Part shown: one piece after another, positions 35,672-45,003 of the stretch
How positions within the stretch are numbered: the stretch's first letter is position 1
Layout: every line of letters begins with the position of its first letter
Source: Akkermansia sp. RCC_12PD
GTDB lineage: Bacteria > Verrucomicrobiota > Verrucomicrobiia > Verrucomicrobiales > Akkermansiaceae
Direction of reading: 5' to 3'
DNA: 64,000 bases
Assembly (NCBI RefSeq): GCF_036417355.1
Contig: NZ_CP143889.1
Location: forward strand, 1,488,001-1,552,000
Notes under the pieces: generated by a model
What the model was told of the DNA's origin: nothing
Seen by the model: only the letters and a program-made list of their open reading frames with translations
Databases searched by the model: none
Made by a program: the position numbers and the translations under genes

Positions 35672-35977
35672 TCATGACTCCTGAAGGGAGGAAAGAGATG
35701 CTCTGTTCCAGAAAAGAAAGGGGATGAGCAGCGTATAACGCCGTTTGAACGCTTTTTTCCAGGAATTATTTCGACCCATGAAATAGGCTGCCAAAATCAG
35801 GAAGAATGCCACCCAGCCATTGAACACCGGCAGCCGGAACATGCTGGCGAAAGAAAAAATCGGCGTATGGACACATGCAATCAGGCATGCTGCAAGAAAT
35901 CTGGATATGTCAATCCAATGTTCTTGGGATGATGCGTTTTTATCAGAAAGATTTGTTTGAGGAATTTGAGATGTCAT
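35672..35977 (-). pseudogene. N-terminal remnant of an acyltransferase-3 family membrane protein
   Basis: Only 101 residues of a family that is usually 330-380 long. HWIDISRFLAACLIACVHTP matches the first helix with its conserved Arg-Phe and His, and KKAFKRRYTLLIPFLFWN is the typical second motif before the family continues into many membrane helices. The frame then stops at RASLSSLQES. Such enzymes O-acetylate surface polysaccharides. It lies at the edge of the polysaccharide region next to a hexapeptide acetyltransferase, so loss of this gene may have changed the glycan. Confidence 0.65.
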
Positions 35978-36050
35978 GACAGAATCTGCCTTTTGGCAGT
36001 CCTGAGGCAGGCAAGAGAAATGTTCAAGGGTAGATGGCTCCCGGTGTTTC

Positions 36051-36641
36051 TCAAGGATGTTTGAGGCGTTCGGGAAGAGGTTTGTTCTCTGCGGGATTGC
36101 CGATGGCGAGACAGCCGGAGGGAACGTCTCTGGTGACGACGGCTCCCGCGGCGACCACGGCTCCGGGACCGATGGTGACGCCTTTCAGAATAATGGCTCT
36201 GGCGCCAATGAAGCATCCTTCCCCGATATGAATGGGGCGCCCCTGCTCCGGTTGTCCCCAGGTATTCCCCCATCTGGCGCCGCGCAGGGGATAGTGCATG
36301 TCATTGTCCAGAATCAGCGCGTTTGCGCCTATCAAGGTGTGGCGCCCTATGTGGATGCCGTTGACGCAGACCAGAGTGGCTCCGCTGACGCCGCAGCCGT
36401 CTTCCAGAGTAATGCGGGCTTCATGTGAAAGAGCCGCCAGGCAGGCATGATGGGAAAGAACCGGATTCATCCGTGCCATGGAGTGGATGGTGACGCCGTT
36501 GCCGATGGTGATGGAAGCTCCCGGGAATTTTTTGATCCGAGGCAGTCCGGACAGGATGACGCCCGTTCCGGTACGCACTCCCCGGAGTTTGAGGAGCAGG
36601 CATCCTATTCCGGAGAGCAGATGGATAAGGAATAATTTCAT
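36051..36641 (-). CDS. Left-handed beta-helix (hexapeptide repeat) acyltransferase
   Basis: 196 residues from the ATG at 36641, which shares a base with the stop of the upstream glycosyltransferase (TGATG). A hydrophobic N-terminus precedes imperfect hexapeptide repeats (TIGNGVTIHSMARMN, HIGEGCFIGARAIILKGVTI, GAVVAAGAVVTRDVPSG) that fold as a left-handed helix. NDMHYPLRG carries the likely catalytic His. The family includes WcaF-type and NodL/maltose-type O-acetyltransferases. The sugar substrate is unknown, but the coupling to a glycosyltransferase places it in surface-glycan synthesis. Confidence 0.85.
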   Translation of the reverse strand: MKLFLIHLLSGIGCLLLKLRGVRTGTGVILSGLPRIKKFPGASITIGNGVTIHSMARMNPVLSHHACLAALSHEARITLEDGCGVSGATLVCVNGIHIGRHTLIGANALILDNDMHYPLRGARWGNTWGQPEQGRPIHIGEGCFIGARAIILKGVTIGPGAVVAAGAVVTRDVPSGCLAIGNPAENKPLPERLKHP

Positions 36642-37786
36642 CAGCGTAAATGCAGCATGGTGTGATAACGTGAGAGGCAATCAGCCGCTGTTTGCTCTGC
36701 GTCAAGCAGACGGCGGCATTCCTGATGTTCCTCCATTCCCATGGAAAGGGCCGTATCCAGGTCTTTGGAAAGTTTCAGTGCGGCTTCCCTGATGGCTCCG
36801 CTGTCGCGGACTGGGATGATGTATCCCGATATTCCATCTTTGACATATTGGACCTGCCCCCCTTCCGCCGTGGTGATTACCGGGAGGCCCATGACTCTTG
36901 CCTCCTTCACGATGTTGGGACAACAGTCCGCCAGGGTGGGATGCGCCAGGAACCACGCTGTGGAGAGATGCTGTTGGAGTTCTGGGCGGGAAATGCTGCC
37001 CAGCCAGTGGATATTAGGCGTAGATTGGGCTTCCAGACGTTCTCTGAGAGCGCCTCTGCCTGCAATGAATAGCTGGATATGCGCAAGATCCGGATGCGAG
37101 AAAGCCTCCACCAGGTAGGAGATGCCCTTCAATTCATAAATAGTTCCGGCAAAGAAGCAGGAGGGTGTTGGAGAAGGTCTTCTGGCAAGATGGTAGAAGG
37201 AGGGCTCCACTCCGTATTCCATGCAGGAAAGCCGGGCATGGGGAGCAATCTCCGCAACGCGGTCGCACGCCCAGGGAGATTCACATGTAATCAGGTCATA
37301 ATGCCTGACGGCCAATCGTTCCCAGAACGCCTGCATATGCAGGAGAAAAGCCTGCGGCGCGCGCTGGCAATAAGCGGTAAGGGCGCCTTGGTAGGAAAGG
37401 AGCTTCTTTCCCCGGAAGGTTCTTCCCGCCATCGCGTAAGCCTGTTCCACGCCCCATATGTGCAGGAGATCCGGCCGTATGCCGTTCAGGGTTTTGCGTA
37501 TCCTCCGAACCGTTAGAAAATGGGCTGTAAGGATATTTTTGCCCATACTGCCCAGGGGAAGGATGTGGATAGTTTGGTTGTGCGTGTGGATAGTCTCCCC
37601 GGTAGAAACATCTTTACTGATTGTAATCCAATGGATATCAAAATCTTTCTGGTATTCCAAGGCATGGAAGAGGGCAAAAAGCCAGGGAATTGTACGCTGA
37701 TCCTTGTCGCGAAAGGGAGCCAATAGCCGGCCAAGTGGCAGGTCGGCTGCTATGGCTAATACGGGGCGAAGGCGTTTAGTCGGCAT
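36641..37786 (-). CDS. Glycosyltransferase family 4 protein
   Basis: 381 residues with the two-domain GT-B plan. The N-terminal half has DLLHIWGVEQAYAMAGR. The C-terminal half has CFFAGTIYELKGISYLVEAF (the start of the GT4 nucleotide-sugar domain), the region of IHWLGSISRPELQQHLSTAW, and HPTLADCCPNIVKEARVMGL with the E-x7-E-like motif that binds the donor. The donor and acceptor are unknown. It is coupled to the downstream hexapeptide acyltransferase. Confidence 0.88.
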   Translation of the reverse strand: MPTKRLRPVLAIAADLPLGRLLAPFRDKDQRTIPWLFALFHALEYQKDFDIHWITISKDVSTGETIHTHNQTIHILPLGSMGKNILTAHFLTVRRIRKTLNGIRPDLLHIWGVEQAYAMAGRTFRGKKLLSYQGALTAYCQRAPQAFLLHMQAFWERLAVRHYDLITCESPWACDRVAEIAPHARLSCMEYGVEPSFYHLARRPSPTPSCFFAGTIYELKGISYLVEAFSHPDLAHIQLFIAGRGALRERLEAQSTPNIHWLGSISRPELQQHLSTAWFLAHPTLADCCPNIVKEARVMGLPVITTAEGGQVQYVKDGISGYIIPVRDSGAIREAALKLSKDLDTALSMGMEEHQECRRLLDAEQTAADCLSRYHTMLHLR

Positions 37787-38417
37787 GGCTTGAAGAATAG
37801 AGTTGGACGGAGGTGGAGGATAGCAAAGCGCTTGCGAACGGAGCAGGATACGGACGAAGACTTTTTTTGCGGATGGAGAAACTTATAAAAAATCCTGAAT
37901 CCAGCAGACGGGCGATGAGGTGAATATCCCGGTTCAGGGAGTTCACGCTGTGTTTCGTTTCACAGGCATCCAGGTCTGCGTGGAGGGGAAATGTACGCAG
38001 CGATGAAGTGCCGCCCCTTGCTCATGAGCAACAACATAAATGAAAAGGAGGAATAAAGCAAGAACGCTGTATGAATCTTTACCGGATTCTTCCTTATACG
38101 GGGCAAGTTGTGAGTTTGTTTTTTATTCGGCGGTTGGAGGCAATGCGGTTCCGGGGAGAGGCTGTTTAAGACGCTTTGGAATTGTCTAATATGCCAACAG
38201 CTATTCATGCTTCAGCCTGGAATCTTTTTCCCGTTTAAGGCGGCGTTATCTCTGGCATATCCTTTTGCTTTCCTGCCGGAGAGGCGGCCTGCTTCAGCTC
38301 CCCTGACCGTGATGGATAAACTGCGCCTTCCGGTCAGCAATTTGACGCGGCGGTACTCAACCTGATGGCGAAGGAAAGTGCGGGAAAACCCCGTGCGGCG
38401 ATCCGTGAATGATTTTC
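37787..38417. other. Gap between the GT4 gene and the decayed paralogue
   Basis: No gene that I can support. A minus-strand frame of about 80 codons at 37960-38208 has no recognisable family or signal. One exact 18-bp match to the region upstream of the hexosaminidase lies at 38136-38153 (listed separately). Confidence 0.4.
38136..38153. repeat. 18-bp exact repeat, copy 1
   Basis: GGAGGCAATGCGGTTCCG occurs here and again at 48436-48453, both times 10-13 bases after a run of six or seven T. The second copy lies in the divergent ruvB/hexosaminidase promoter region. The flanks differ, so it is not part of a longer duplication. Confidence 0.5.
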
Positions 38418-39635
38418 TTACGCCTCCGTGGCGCTGAAATCCTCTACGGACTCAGACACAATGGCGTTGATTTCCATGGTGGAAAACCCGTAATACGCCG
38501 GGTTCAGGCCGGACAGGCCGACATGCTGAGTCAGCGTCCCTATTCATACTTGCTGGATTCCCGTTGTGCCGGAATTGTCAATATCTAGGTAAACTTTCCC
38601 CAGGAAATTGCTCTCAAAGCAATGTGTCCCGCGCACCGTCGCTATCTTCATGCAGGGGGGTGTCGTTGAGCCGGAATGAACCAGACACAGTGCCCCTCGT
38701 TCCTCAGTATCTATCTGTCCATCCTGGTACTGTTCATAAACAATCTTCGCGACGCACAGGGGAATCCGCTGGTTTCCAGCAGCCTTGGCAAGAGAATGCT
38801 TCTTTTCACCTTCATCCCGGCCTCCTGATTGGACCAGTAAACCTCCCGGACGCGTACATGGTAACCACCTGCAACGGCGTCACGCGCGGGATTGAACGTC
38901 ATATCCAGAATCTCTCCGAAAAAAGAACCGGAGGCGGAAGGAATAAGCGTGAAAGAATCCATCCCCAGCCCCGCGAGGAAGACGGCGGGGACCTTATAAA
39001 CAGGCAGCGTCACCTTGCAGGAACCTGGGACAGGGAAACCGGCAGCGCAAAACCGCGCGTCCCGCTATAATTATGATAGGAATGGCCCGATTCGGCAAAC
39101 CCGATCCTAGCCGAGACCGCTGTTTGCGCAGGCACCCGCAACCCGATGGAGACAGGGGCAACGGCCTCATCAAATGAGGAGCCTCCGGTGGCGGAACAGG
39201 AAGATTTCACAGGATAAGACGGGTGGGAAAAGCACTCGGCCGCCAAGGCCAGCCCCGCGGCATAAAGACGGCTGACCGCCGCCGTGTCCGTCGGAGCGCC
39301 CACGGCCAGCGAATGTTGATGCCCCCGTTGTCATTGATGGACCCTGTAAAAGTTCCGGGCTCCGCCGTCAGGTGCTTCAACACGGCATCTTCTCCCGGCA
39401 GGATGCCGCCCCGGACGGACAATCCCGGAACGGCTGTTTTGGAAGCCTTTGTGATCAGGGCGTCGCCGACGGATACTTCCACAGAATCCGTCGGAGCCGT
39501 AAAACCGTGTTGGCCTTTTTCCTGCGCCTCCAGAATAAGCATGGAATCCCCGCCGGTGTTTAACACAGCGCGAACGGTACAGGCTTTTGTACAAGTTACT
39601 GCATAAGAACTTCCCTTAATGGTATCGACTTTCAT
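38418..39635 (-). pseudogene. Frameshifted paralogue of the unknown gene at 32804
   Basis: Pieces in three frames join to a protein matching the gene at 32804. The ATG at 39635 opens MKVDTIKGSSYAVTCTKACT and the frame stays good to NDNGGINI. There a missing base near 39310 turns the expected NIPLAVGAP into NIRWPW. The next piece (39303 to about 39010, VGAPTDTAAVSRLYAAGLAL) ends near SLSQVP, another frame continues with VTLPVYKVPAVFLAGLGMDS to about 38711, and the end, LNPAYYGFSTMEINAIVSES, finishes at a TAA at 38418. At least three indels and some stops are present. The intact relative has an unknown job, so the lost function is also unknown. Confidence 0.75.
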
Positions 39636-40063
39636 AAACGAATCGCCGGGGAAGTCATCAGGTCTAAAACGTTGACGTGTTCTGGAAAGCGTTTACGGAC
39701 GGACATTTCCGGATGCAGCGCAATTCCTGAATGTAAGGAAATGGGAATGACCCGCTGGAAGGAAAATGACTGGAGCCGGTATTCCGTGATGAAGGATGGC
39801 GTTGAAAATCGGACGGATGCCGGGAAAATACGGGAACAGCCGCCGCAATCCTGCCGGTATTCCCGTGCAAGGGCTGTTCGCTTTTCTGCGGCAGGCATTT
39901 GGCCCGTGTTTTGCTGCCTGCGGAAATGCCGAATTTTCTCATGGAACAATCATTGGGCCTGGCAGGGAAGAGAGGGAAGGTGCAGGTGGTAAAACGGAGC
40001 GGAATTCATACGACGGACACGGATCGCGCGATGCGGGAAATATGTATGGCAGGCGTTCTCGTT
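39636..40063. other. Gap between the pseudogene and the GT2 gene
   Basis: Overlapping short frames occur on both strands, none with a recognisable signal, motif or start context. This is probably the former promoter region of the decayed gene and the 3' end of the polysaccharide unit. Confidence 0.4.
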
Positions 40064-41026
40064 TTATTTTTGCAGCCGGACTCTTAACTTTTGCAGCAAC
40101 AGGAGAGGTAATGAAAAAATGATGACATTCAGGCAGTTGAATGAAACGAACAGAGCAATCCAGAGGCTGGTCAGGGTGCCCGTCATGGCTTTTCTCTCAC
40201 GAATGTAGGGCAGCCACGCGTTGAGCCGGCTGCACATGATCCGGTCAATCCAGAAGCCCTGGGACATGCTTTGGTAATAATTCATGGCGGCGCGTGCGTC
40301 TTCCCGGTTTGTGGGGATGGCCATGAAATGCCTGAAAATGGCGGCATCCTGCTCCACTTTCGTATTCAGGTCAATGGGGGTGTACACGGCGGAATCCCGC
40401 CTTTGCCTGTACAGGACGGTGATGGAGTCATTGACGCCGATTATGGGGTGGAGGGAGGCGATGGACGCAAATGCGACAAGGTCTTCGCCATAGCGGAGAT
40501 CCTCGGGGAACATGCCCCCTTCCGGGATGGCGTCACGGCGGATGATCGTCGATGATGTATGAATCCGAAAGTTATGGTCGGTAAAATAATGACACAGGCG
40601 TAAAACGGGCTGTTCTCCGGGATGAATATTTTTTTTATCCTGTTCGGGGGAAAAGCTCTTGGCATAGTTGGACGTGTACCATGCTGCGTTGGGATGAGCC
40701 TGAAAAAAATGGGCGGCGTGGCTTAAGTGCTCAGGCAGCCATATGTCGTCTCCATCCAGAAAGGCAATATAAGTGCCTTTGGCCGCGTTGATGGCGATAT
40801 TGCGCGCGCATGATACGCCTTTGTTACGTTGATGGAGTACGGTAAGACGCGGATTGTCAAGCCTGTCCAGCAGTTCTGCCGTGCCGTCCGTAGAACCATC
40901 GTCAACGATGATGATTTCATAATCATCCCACAACTGGTCTTTAATTCCCGAAAGCGTCTCCTGAATATAATCCACTAAATTATAGACGGGGATAATAATA
41001 CTGAAAAAAGGGACGCGGGAAGGCAT
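40064..41026 (-). CDS. Glycosyltransferase family 2 protein
   Basis: 320 residues. The GT-A domain begins FFSIIIPVYNLVDYIQETLS, with YEIIIVDDGSTDGTAELLDR (the first Asp pair), NKGVSCARNIAINAAKGTYI and AFLDGDDIWLPEHL (the DxD-like metal motif). The C-terminus ends in a hydrophobic helix (LTSLWIALFVSFNCLNVIIF) and a basic tail, so it is probably membrane-attached. It is transcribed away from the GT4 gene at 41226 across a 199-base intergenic region. Donor and acceptor are unknown. Confidence 0.88.
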   Translation of the reverse strand: MPSRVPFFSIIIPVYNLVDYIQETLSGIKDQLWDDYEIIIVDDGSTDGTAELLDRLDNPRLTVLHQRNKGVSCARNIAINAAKGTYIAFLDGDDIWLPEHLSHAAHFFQAHPNAAWYTSNYAKSFSPEQDKKNIHPGEQPVLRLCHYFTDHNFRIHTSSTIIRRDAIPEGGMFPEDLRYGEDLVAFASIASLHPIIGVNDSITVLYRQRRDSAVYTPIDLNTKVEQDAAIFRHFMAIPTNREDARAAMNYYQSMSQGFWIDRIMCSRLNAWLPYIRERKAMTGTLTSLWIALFVSFNCLNVIIFSLPLLLLQKLRVRLQK

Positions 41027-41225
41027 TGTTATGTTACGGAATATTTCTCCGGATGAGGCTTGAAGTTAAACTGCGCAGAATACAGTATAAGCGGTACTAT
41101 AGAAATTTCCTATTCGTGGTCAATGGCAAAGAAAGGGAATATCGACGATTCCCGCAGGAACGGGAAAAGTTCTTCTTGAATATTGTCTCTAATTCCTTTA
41201 GGGAAAGTTTGACTGTTATACGTTC

Positions 41226-42419
41226 ATGAAAGTTCTCATCTCCGGCATGGCCTCATGGCATATGGACAAAACGGCTGCTTCCTTTGAGAAGCTGGGCTGT
41301 TTGTCCGGCATGTGGGTGAGCAGCAAAAACAGGGGGCTTCCCCTTGGGAAATATAAGCGCATTTGGCCCTACCATTTGGGCATGAAGCCTTTTTACCATG
41401 CTGCCCCTGCTTATCTTGAAGAGGAGATGAGGTGGAGGAGCCTTTGGCTTTATGATTGTTGGGTAAGGAGGCAGGAGCTCCCTGCCGATGTGGATGTCGT
41501 GCAGTGCCCGATGGGTTCTTGTACGCCTGTGTTTGACCTGGCTGAAGCTTCCGGAAGAACCATTCTAAAGGTGTTCGAAGCCATGAACGGGCATCCCACT
41601 ACGCAACGCGGCTATTGGCAGCGGGAGGCGGATATCTATTCCCCCGGTTTCCGGATTCCCGTAGGAGAAAAAGTGTGGAGCCGCATGAACCGGGAAATTC
41701 ATCGGGCCGATTGTGTTTTATGTCCCAGTACCTATGTTATGGAGAGTATGGTGGCCAATGGCGTTTCACCGGAAAAATGCCTGCTGAATCATTTTGGCGC
41801 GGACACTTCCCTCTTTTTCAAAAGAAAAAAGGAAGACATCCCTTCCTTCCCCAAATTCATCATTACGGGGAGCCTGACGGTTCGGAAAGGCCATCAGTAC
41901 CTTTTCCTGGCTTTTCAGAAATTGGTCGAGCGATATCCCGATGCGGAGCTGCATGTATACGGAGGCATCCGGCCCGATTTCCGGCTGCTGTGGGAGAAAT
42001 GGAAAACCTGCCCGCATTTGTATCATCATGGGTCCGTAGCCCAGCAGGAACTGGCGCGCCAGCTCGGCTCGTGTACGGCGTTTATACTTCCTTCCCTGGA
42101 AGAGGGGTTCGCCCGTTCGCTGCTGGAAGCCATGGCTGTGGGGTTGCCCATCATTGCGACTCACGAATCCGGGGCTACAACGCTGCTGGATGACAGGTCC
42201 GCCAGGATCATCCCTGCCGCCGATGCGGAGGCTATTTACTGGGCCATGAGGGAACTGTGCGACAACCCCGCCTTGGTGCACAGCCTGGGCGAGCAGGCGT
42301 ATGCAGCGTTTGGCGGTTCGGAAAATACCTGGGAAGCCTACGCCGGGCGTCTTGCTGAAGCCTATCGGGAACGGCTGGAACGCTTGCGGGGAAGCGCTCA
42401 AAACGGACTCTGCGGCTAG
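41226..42419 (+). CDS. Glycosyltransferase family 4 protein
   Basis: 397 residues with a GT-B plan. The C-terminal domain holds FIITGSLTVRKGHQYLFLAF (conserved Arg-Lys-Gly), AELHVYGGIRPDF, LYHHGSVAQQELARQLGSCT and FILPSLEEGFARSLLEAMAV with the E-E-G-F-x6-E-A donor-binding motif. It is the only plus-strand gene in the polysaccharide block and converges on the GT2 gene at 42438. The sugar is unknown. Confidence 0.88.
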   Translation: MKVLISGMASWHMDKTAASFEKLGCLSGMWVSSKNRGLPLGKYKRIWPYHLGMKPFYHAAPAYLEEEMRWRSLWLYDCWVRRQELPADVDVVQCPMGSCTPVFDLAEASGRTILKVFEAMNGHPTTQRGYWQREADIYSPGFRIPVGEKVWSRMNREIHRADCVLCPSTYVMESMVANGVSPEKCLLNHFGADTSLFFKRKKEDIPSFPKFIITGSLTVRKGHQYLFLAFQKLVERYPDAELHVYGGIRPDFRLLWEKWKTCPHLYHHGSVAQQELARQLGSCTAFILPSLEEGFARSLLEAMAVGLPIIATHESGATTLLDDRSARIIPAADAEAIYWAMRELCDNPALVHSLGEQAYAAFGGSENTWEAYAGRLAEAYRERLERLRGSAQNGLCG

Positions 42420-42437
42420 GGAAAGGAAGGCGGCTTC

Positions 42438-43283
42438 TTATTTCCGGGCCGAACACAGGGAACTGAGGAGAAGAAGGTATTTGGCTGCAACTCGAGAGAT
42501 GCGGGCAAGGAAAAAGGCTGTATTTTTCTGCGGAGTTCTGAAATTGAGCAGCATATCCATATAATAAGGGGCGATGGGCGAGGCTAGCAAAAGCCGGTAG
42601 TCATCCAGTATGGCGGCCGGCAGGGTCTCCTTCAGGGATCTGGCGTCTTCCTTAAGCATGGTTGCCGCGGCGGTGTGGCTGATGCCCGTCGTGTCAAAAT
42701 AAGCGATAAATTCGTTGATGGGCTTGAACGTGGCTGACTCATGAAACAGAAGTGAAAGCAGCATTTTCCTGTCAGCGCAAATTCTGTAAGTCTCATCGAA
42801 CGGATGCTTGCGGCAAAGCCGTGTTCTCATGAATGCCGCCTGGTGGCAGAAGTTTTTGATGATGAAATACAGGGTGCCATTTCTCCACGGCGGGGATGCC
42901 TTCCCGCCTGACCCCCCTGTCGTTATTACCCTTCCGCAAAACACGTCGGGAGCAGTTCCCTTCCGGTGCATGTCGGCAAGAACTTGAGAGGAATAGAAAC
43001 AATCTCCGGAATTGAGAAAGCAGACATATTCCCCATGTGCCTGTTTCAGCCCCTTGTTCATGGCATTGTAAATGCCGGTATCCCGTTCGCTGGCCCAGTA
43101 TGAGAGGGCGCCCTGGTATTCTCTGATGACTTCGGCGCTGCCGTCTGAAGAACCTCCATCAATGATGATATATTCATAATCGGTGCATTCCTGTTTGATG
43201 ACGCTTTGGATGGTTTTTTCCAAACCTGCCCGGTTGTTCAGGTTGATGGTGACGATGCTGAATCTGGGAGGAGTGTCCTTCAT
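42438..43283 (-). CDS. Glycosyltransferase family 2 protein (WcaA/EpsE-like)
   Basis: 281 residues. RFSIVTINLNNRAGLEKTIQ, YEYIIIDGGSSDGSAEVIRE, SERDTGIYNAMNKGLKQAHG and YVCFLNSGDCFYSSQV are the standard GT2 segments. The usual DxD is replaced by N-S-G-D in that last motif, a common variant of this branch (D-T-G-I-Y-D/N-A-M). It overlaps the flippase gene by 4 bases (ATGA), so the two are coupled. It probably adds one sugar of the exported repeat unit. Confidence 0.88.
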   Translation of the reverse strand: MKDTPPRFSIVTINLNNRAGLEKTIQSVIKQECTDYEYIIIDGGSSDGSAEVIREYQGALSYWASERDTGIYNAMNKGLKQAHGEYVCFLNSGDCFYSSQVLADMHRKGTAPDVFCGRVITTGGSGGKASPPWRNGTLYFIIKNFCHQAAFMRTRLCRKHPFDETYRICADRKMLLSLLFHESATFKPINEFIAYFDTTGISHTAAATMLKEDARSLKETLPAAILDDYRLLLASPIAPYYMDMLLNFRTPQKNTAFFLARISRVAAKYLLLLSSLCSARK

Positions 43284-44845
43284 GTTTTTTTGGTGGCACC
43301 TGATGATCTTAATTTATAGGGGAAGCGGCGTAGCAGGTCTCTTGCGCCCTGGCTGATGCATAATAGCAGAATGCCGTAACATACCGAGAAAGGCGCGCAG
43401 AGGCAGACTGCGTAGGACAGCCATGAACCGAATGAGGAACTGTGGTTGGGGAAAAGCGTAAGAAAAGGTTTGCTGATAAAATGAAAAGCCGTGTATAAAA
43501 TGGCAAAGGCAAGCAGAAGGGGAAAAGTTTTTTTCCAGTACAGCAGGTAGGAAGTTTGCAATCCCCGGGAAAAAAGGTAATAGGGTTTCCATAGGACAAT
43601 GATAAGCGCTGTACTGATGATCTTGCCCAGCAGAATACCATTGATGCCCAGATAAAAGGCTGTGGCAACGGTAATGCCGACGTTGAGAATCACTTCCGTC
43701 CAGGCGGCCCATGTGTCTGCATACAAACCGAAAGCCGTATTGAACATATCTACCGTGCCGCGGGTAATCATGATAAATACGTAAATCATCAGCAGAACCA
43801 CAATGGAATTTTCCAAAATGTACTCACTGCCCAGCCACAGCGAAATGAAAGAATTGATGAGATGGTAGCTGCAAAAGACGATGATGCCGGCCAGGAAATA
43901 CCGGAAAGCCATCAGTTCCCAGAATACGGACAGTATTCTTGGCCGGTTGCCCTCTGCAATCAGATTTCCGATCCCGGCGGTGATACTGTCCATAGTGGTG
44001 GTGAACAGCCCCGTAATGCGGGTGGTGATGAGAGTATAGTTGCCGTAATAGGCAACCATGGAAAGAGAAACGAAAGCGAAGACAAAAATCTGGTCGCTTT
44101 GCATTAACAGGAAATCCTTGATCTTGTGGATAAAAACCTGTTTAGTGCGGATCAGGATATCGGGATATTGGCGCTTGAGGGCAGCGCCGTTTCTGGTGCA
44201 TGTCTTCAGCCAGGGATAGACCTGGCGCACCTTCCACCTTAATATCAGCGAGTATAAAATGCCGAAAGATAATTCGATGGCAATCCAGATGTACGGATTG
44301 CCGTATTTCCAGGTCAGAGCCATCTGAAGCAGTATCTTGAGAATATTGGCTGTCTGGAAATAGGCTGCGACCAGATAATTCTTTTGATCGGCAACAAACA
44401 GGATTTGCGTGTAGTTGACGAAATAACTGAGCAGAGACGAAAACAGGAATGTGTAGAAGGCGCTATAAACAACGCCGTAGGAAACAGGACTGTTCCGAAA
44501 GATCAGAGGAAAAAACGCGCTGAGGATAATAGCTGCGCCAAAAACAAATACCCCTATTTTTTTATAAAAAAATCCAAATAAGGAGATAATATCGCTGATG
44601 TCAGTTTTTTTGTTCTCCTGCAATGGTTTATAAAGGGCGAACGAGATGGCTGCCCCCAGGCCAAGTTCAGCCAGATTCATCAATCCCAGAATATTTTGCA
44701 GAGTGCCGATCAGCCCCAGAAAATTGCTTCCAAGCGATTTCAGAAAAATAGTGCGCGAAAAAAACGTACATGCCAGTGTGAGAATATAAAAAATAAAACT
44801 GACACGGGCATTTAGAATGCTTTTTTGGACGCGGGATTTTGGCAT
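43280..44845 (-). CDS. Polysaccharide repeat-unit flippase (Wzx/MATE-like)
   Basis: 521 residues with 12-14 predicted membrane helices, for example VSFIFYILTLACTFFSRTIF at the N-terminus and LGTLQNILGLMNLAELGLGA-like loops (LIGTLQNILGLMNLAELGLG). GNLIAEGNRPRILSVFWELM is a Wzx-type cytoplasmic loop. It should move lipid-linked glycans across the inner membrane. It is the first gene of the unit that ends with the GT2 gene downstream. No Wzy polymerase is visible in the window. Confidence 0.85.
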   Translation of the reverse strand: MPKSRVQKSILNARVSFIFYILTLACTFFSRTIFLKSLGSNFLGLIGTLQNILGLMNLAELGLGAAISFALYKPLQENKKTDISDIISLFGFFYKKIGVFVFGAAIILSAFFPLIFRNSPVSYGVVYSAFYTFLFSSLLSYFVNYTQILFVADQKNYLVAAYFQTANILKILLQMALTWKYGNPYIWIAIELSFGILYSLILRWKVRQVYPWLKTCTRNGAALKRQYPDILIRTKQVFIHKIKDFLLMQSDQIFVFAFVSLSMVAYYGNYTLITTRITGLFTTTMDSITAGIGNLIAEGNRPRILSVFWELMAFRYFLAGIIVFCSYHLINSFISLWLGSEYILENSIVVLLMIYVFIMITRGTVDMFNTAFGLYADTWAAWTEVILNVGITVATAFYLGINGILLGKIISTALIIVLWKPYYLFSRGLQTSYLLYWKKTFPLLLAFAILYTAFHFISKPFLTLFPNHSSSFGSWLSYAVCLCAPFSVCYGILLLCISQGARDLLRRFPYKLRSSGATKKT

Positions 44846-44950
44846 GTTAAAGCTGAATCGGCATATTGAGAAAACAAATCCAGTCAGGAGAAATGATTAC
44901 TGGCGGAAGAAAAACGGGGAATTGTCAAAAAAATTAAATAAAGAATTAAT

Positions 44951-44981
44951 AAAAAACTCCTTCGCATAAATGGAAGGAGTT
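44951..44981 (-). terminator. Rho-independent terminator of the CysJ-like gene
   Basis: On the minus strand AACTCCTTC (complement of 44973-44981) pairs perfectly with GAAGGAGTT (complement of 44955-44963) across a 9-base loop. It is followed by a T run (complement of 44951-44956). It begins 22 bases after the stop of the reductase gene at 45004. Confidence 0.85.
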
Positions 44982-45003
44982 GAAAGCGCAGGCATGGTCC
45001 AAA

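Noticed and set aside
37960-38208. 82-codon minus-strand frame between the GT4 gene and the pseudogene
   Set aside because: No start context, motif or conservation visible. Composition fits a chance frame.
39632-39949. 105-codon minus-strand frame upstream of the pseudogene
   Set aside because: Overlaps other chance frames on both strands and shows no domain.
41026-41229. 67-codon plus-strand frame between the divergent glycosyltransferase genes
   Set aside because: Very basic, overlaps both neighbours and the promoter region, no family.
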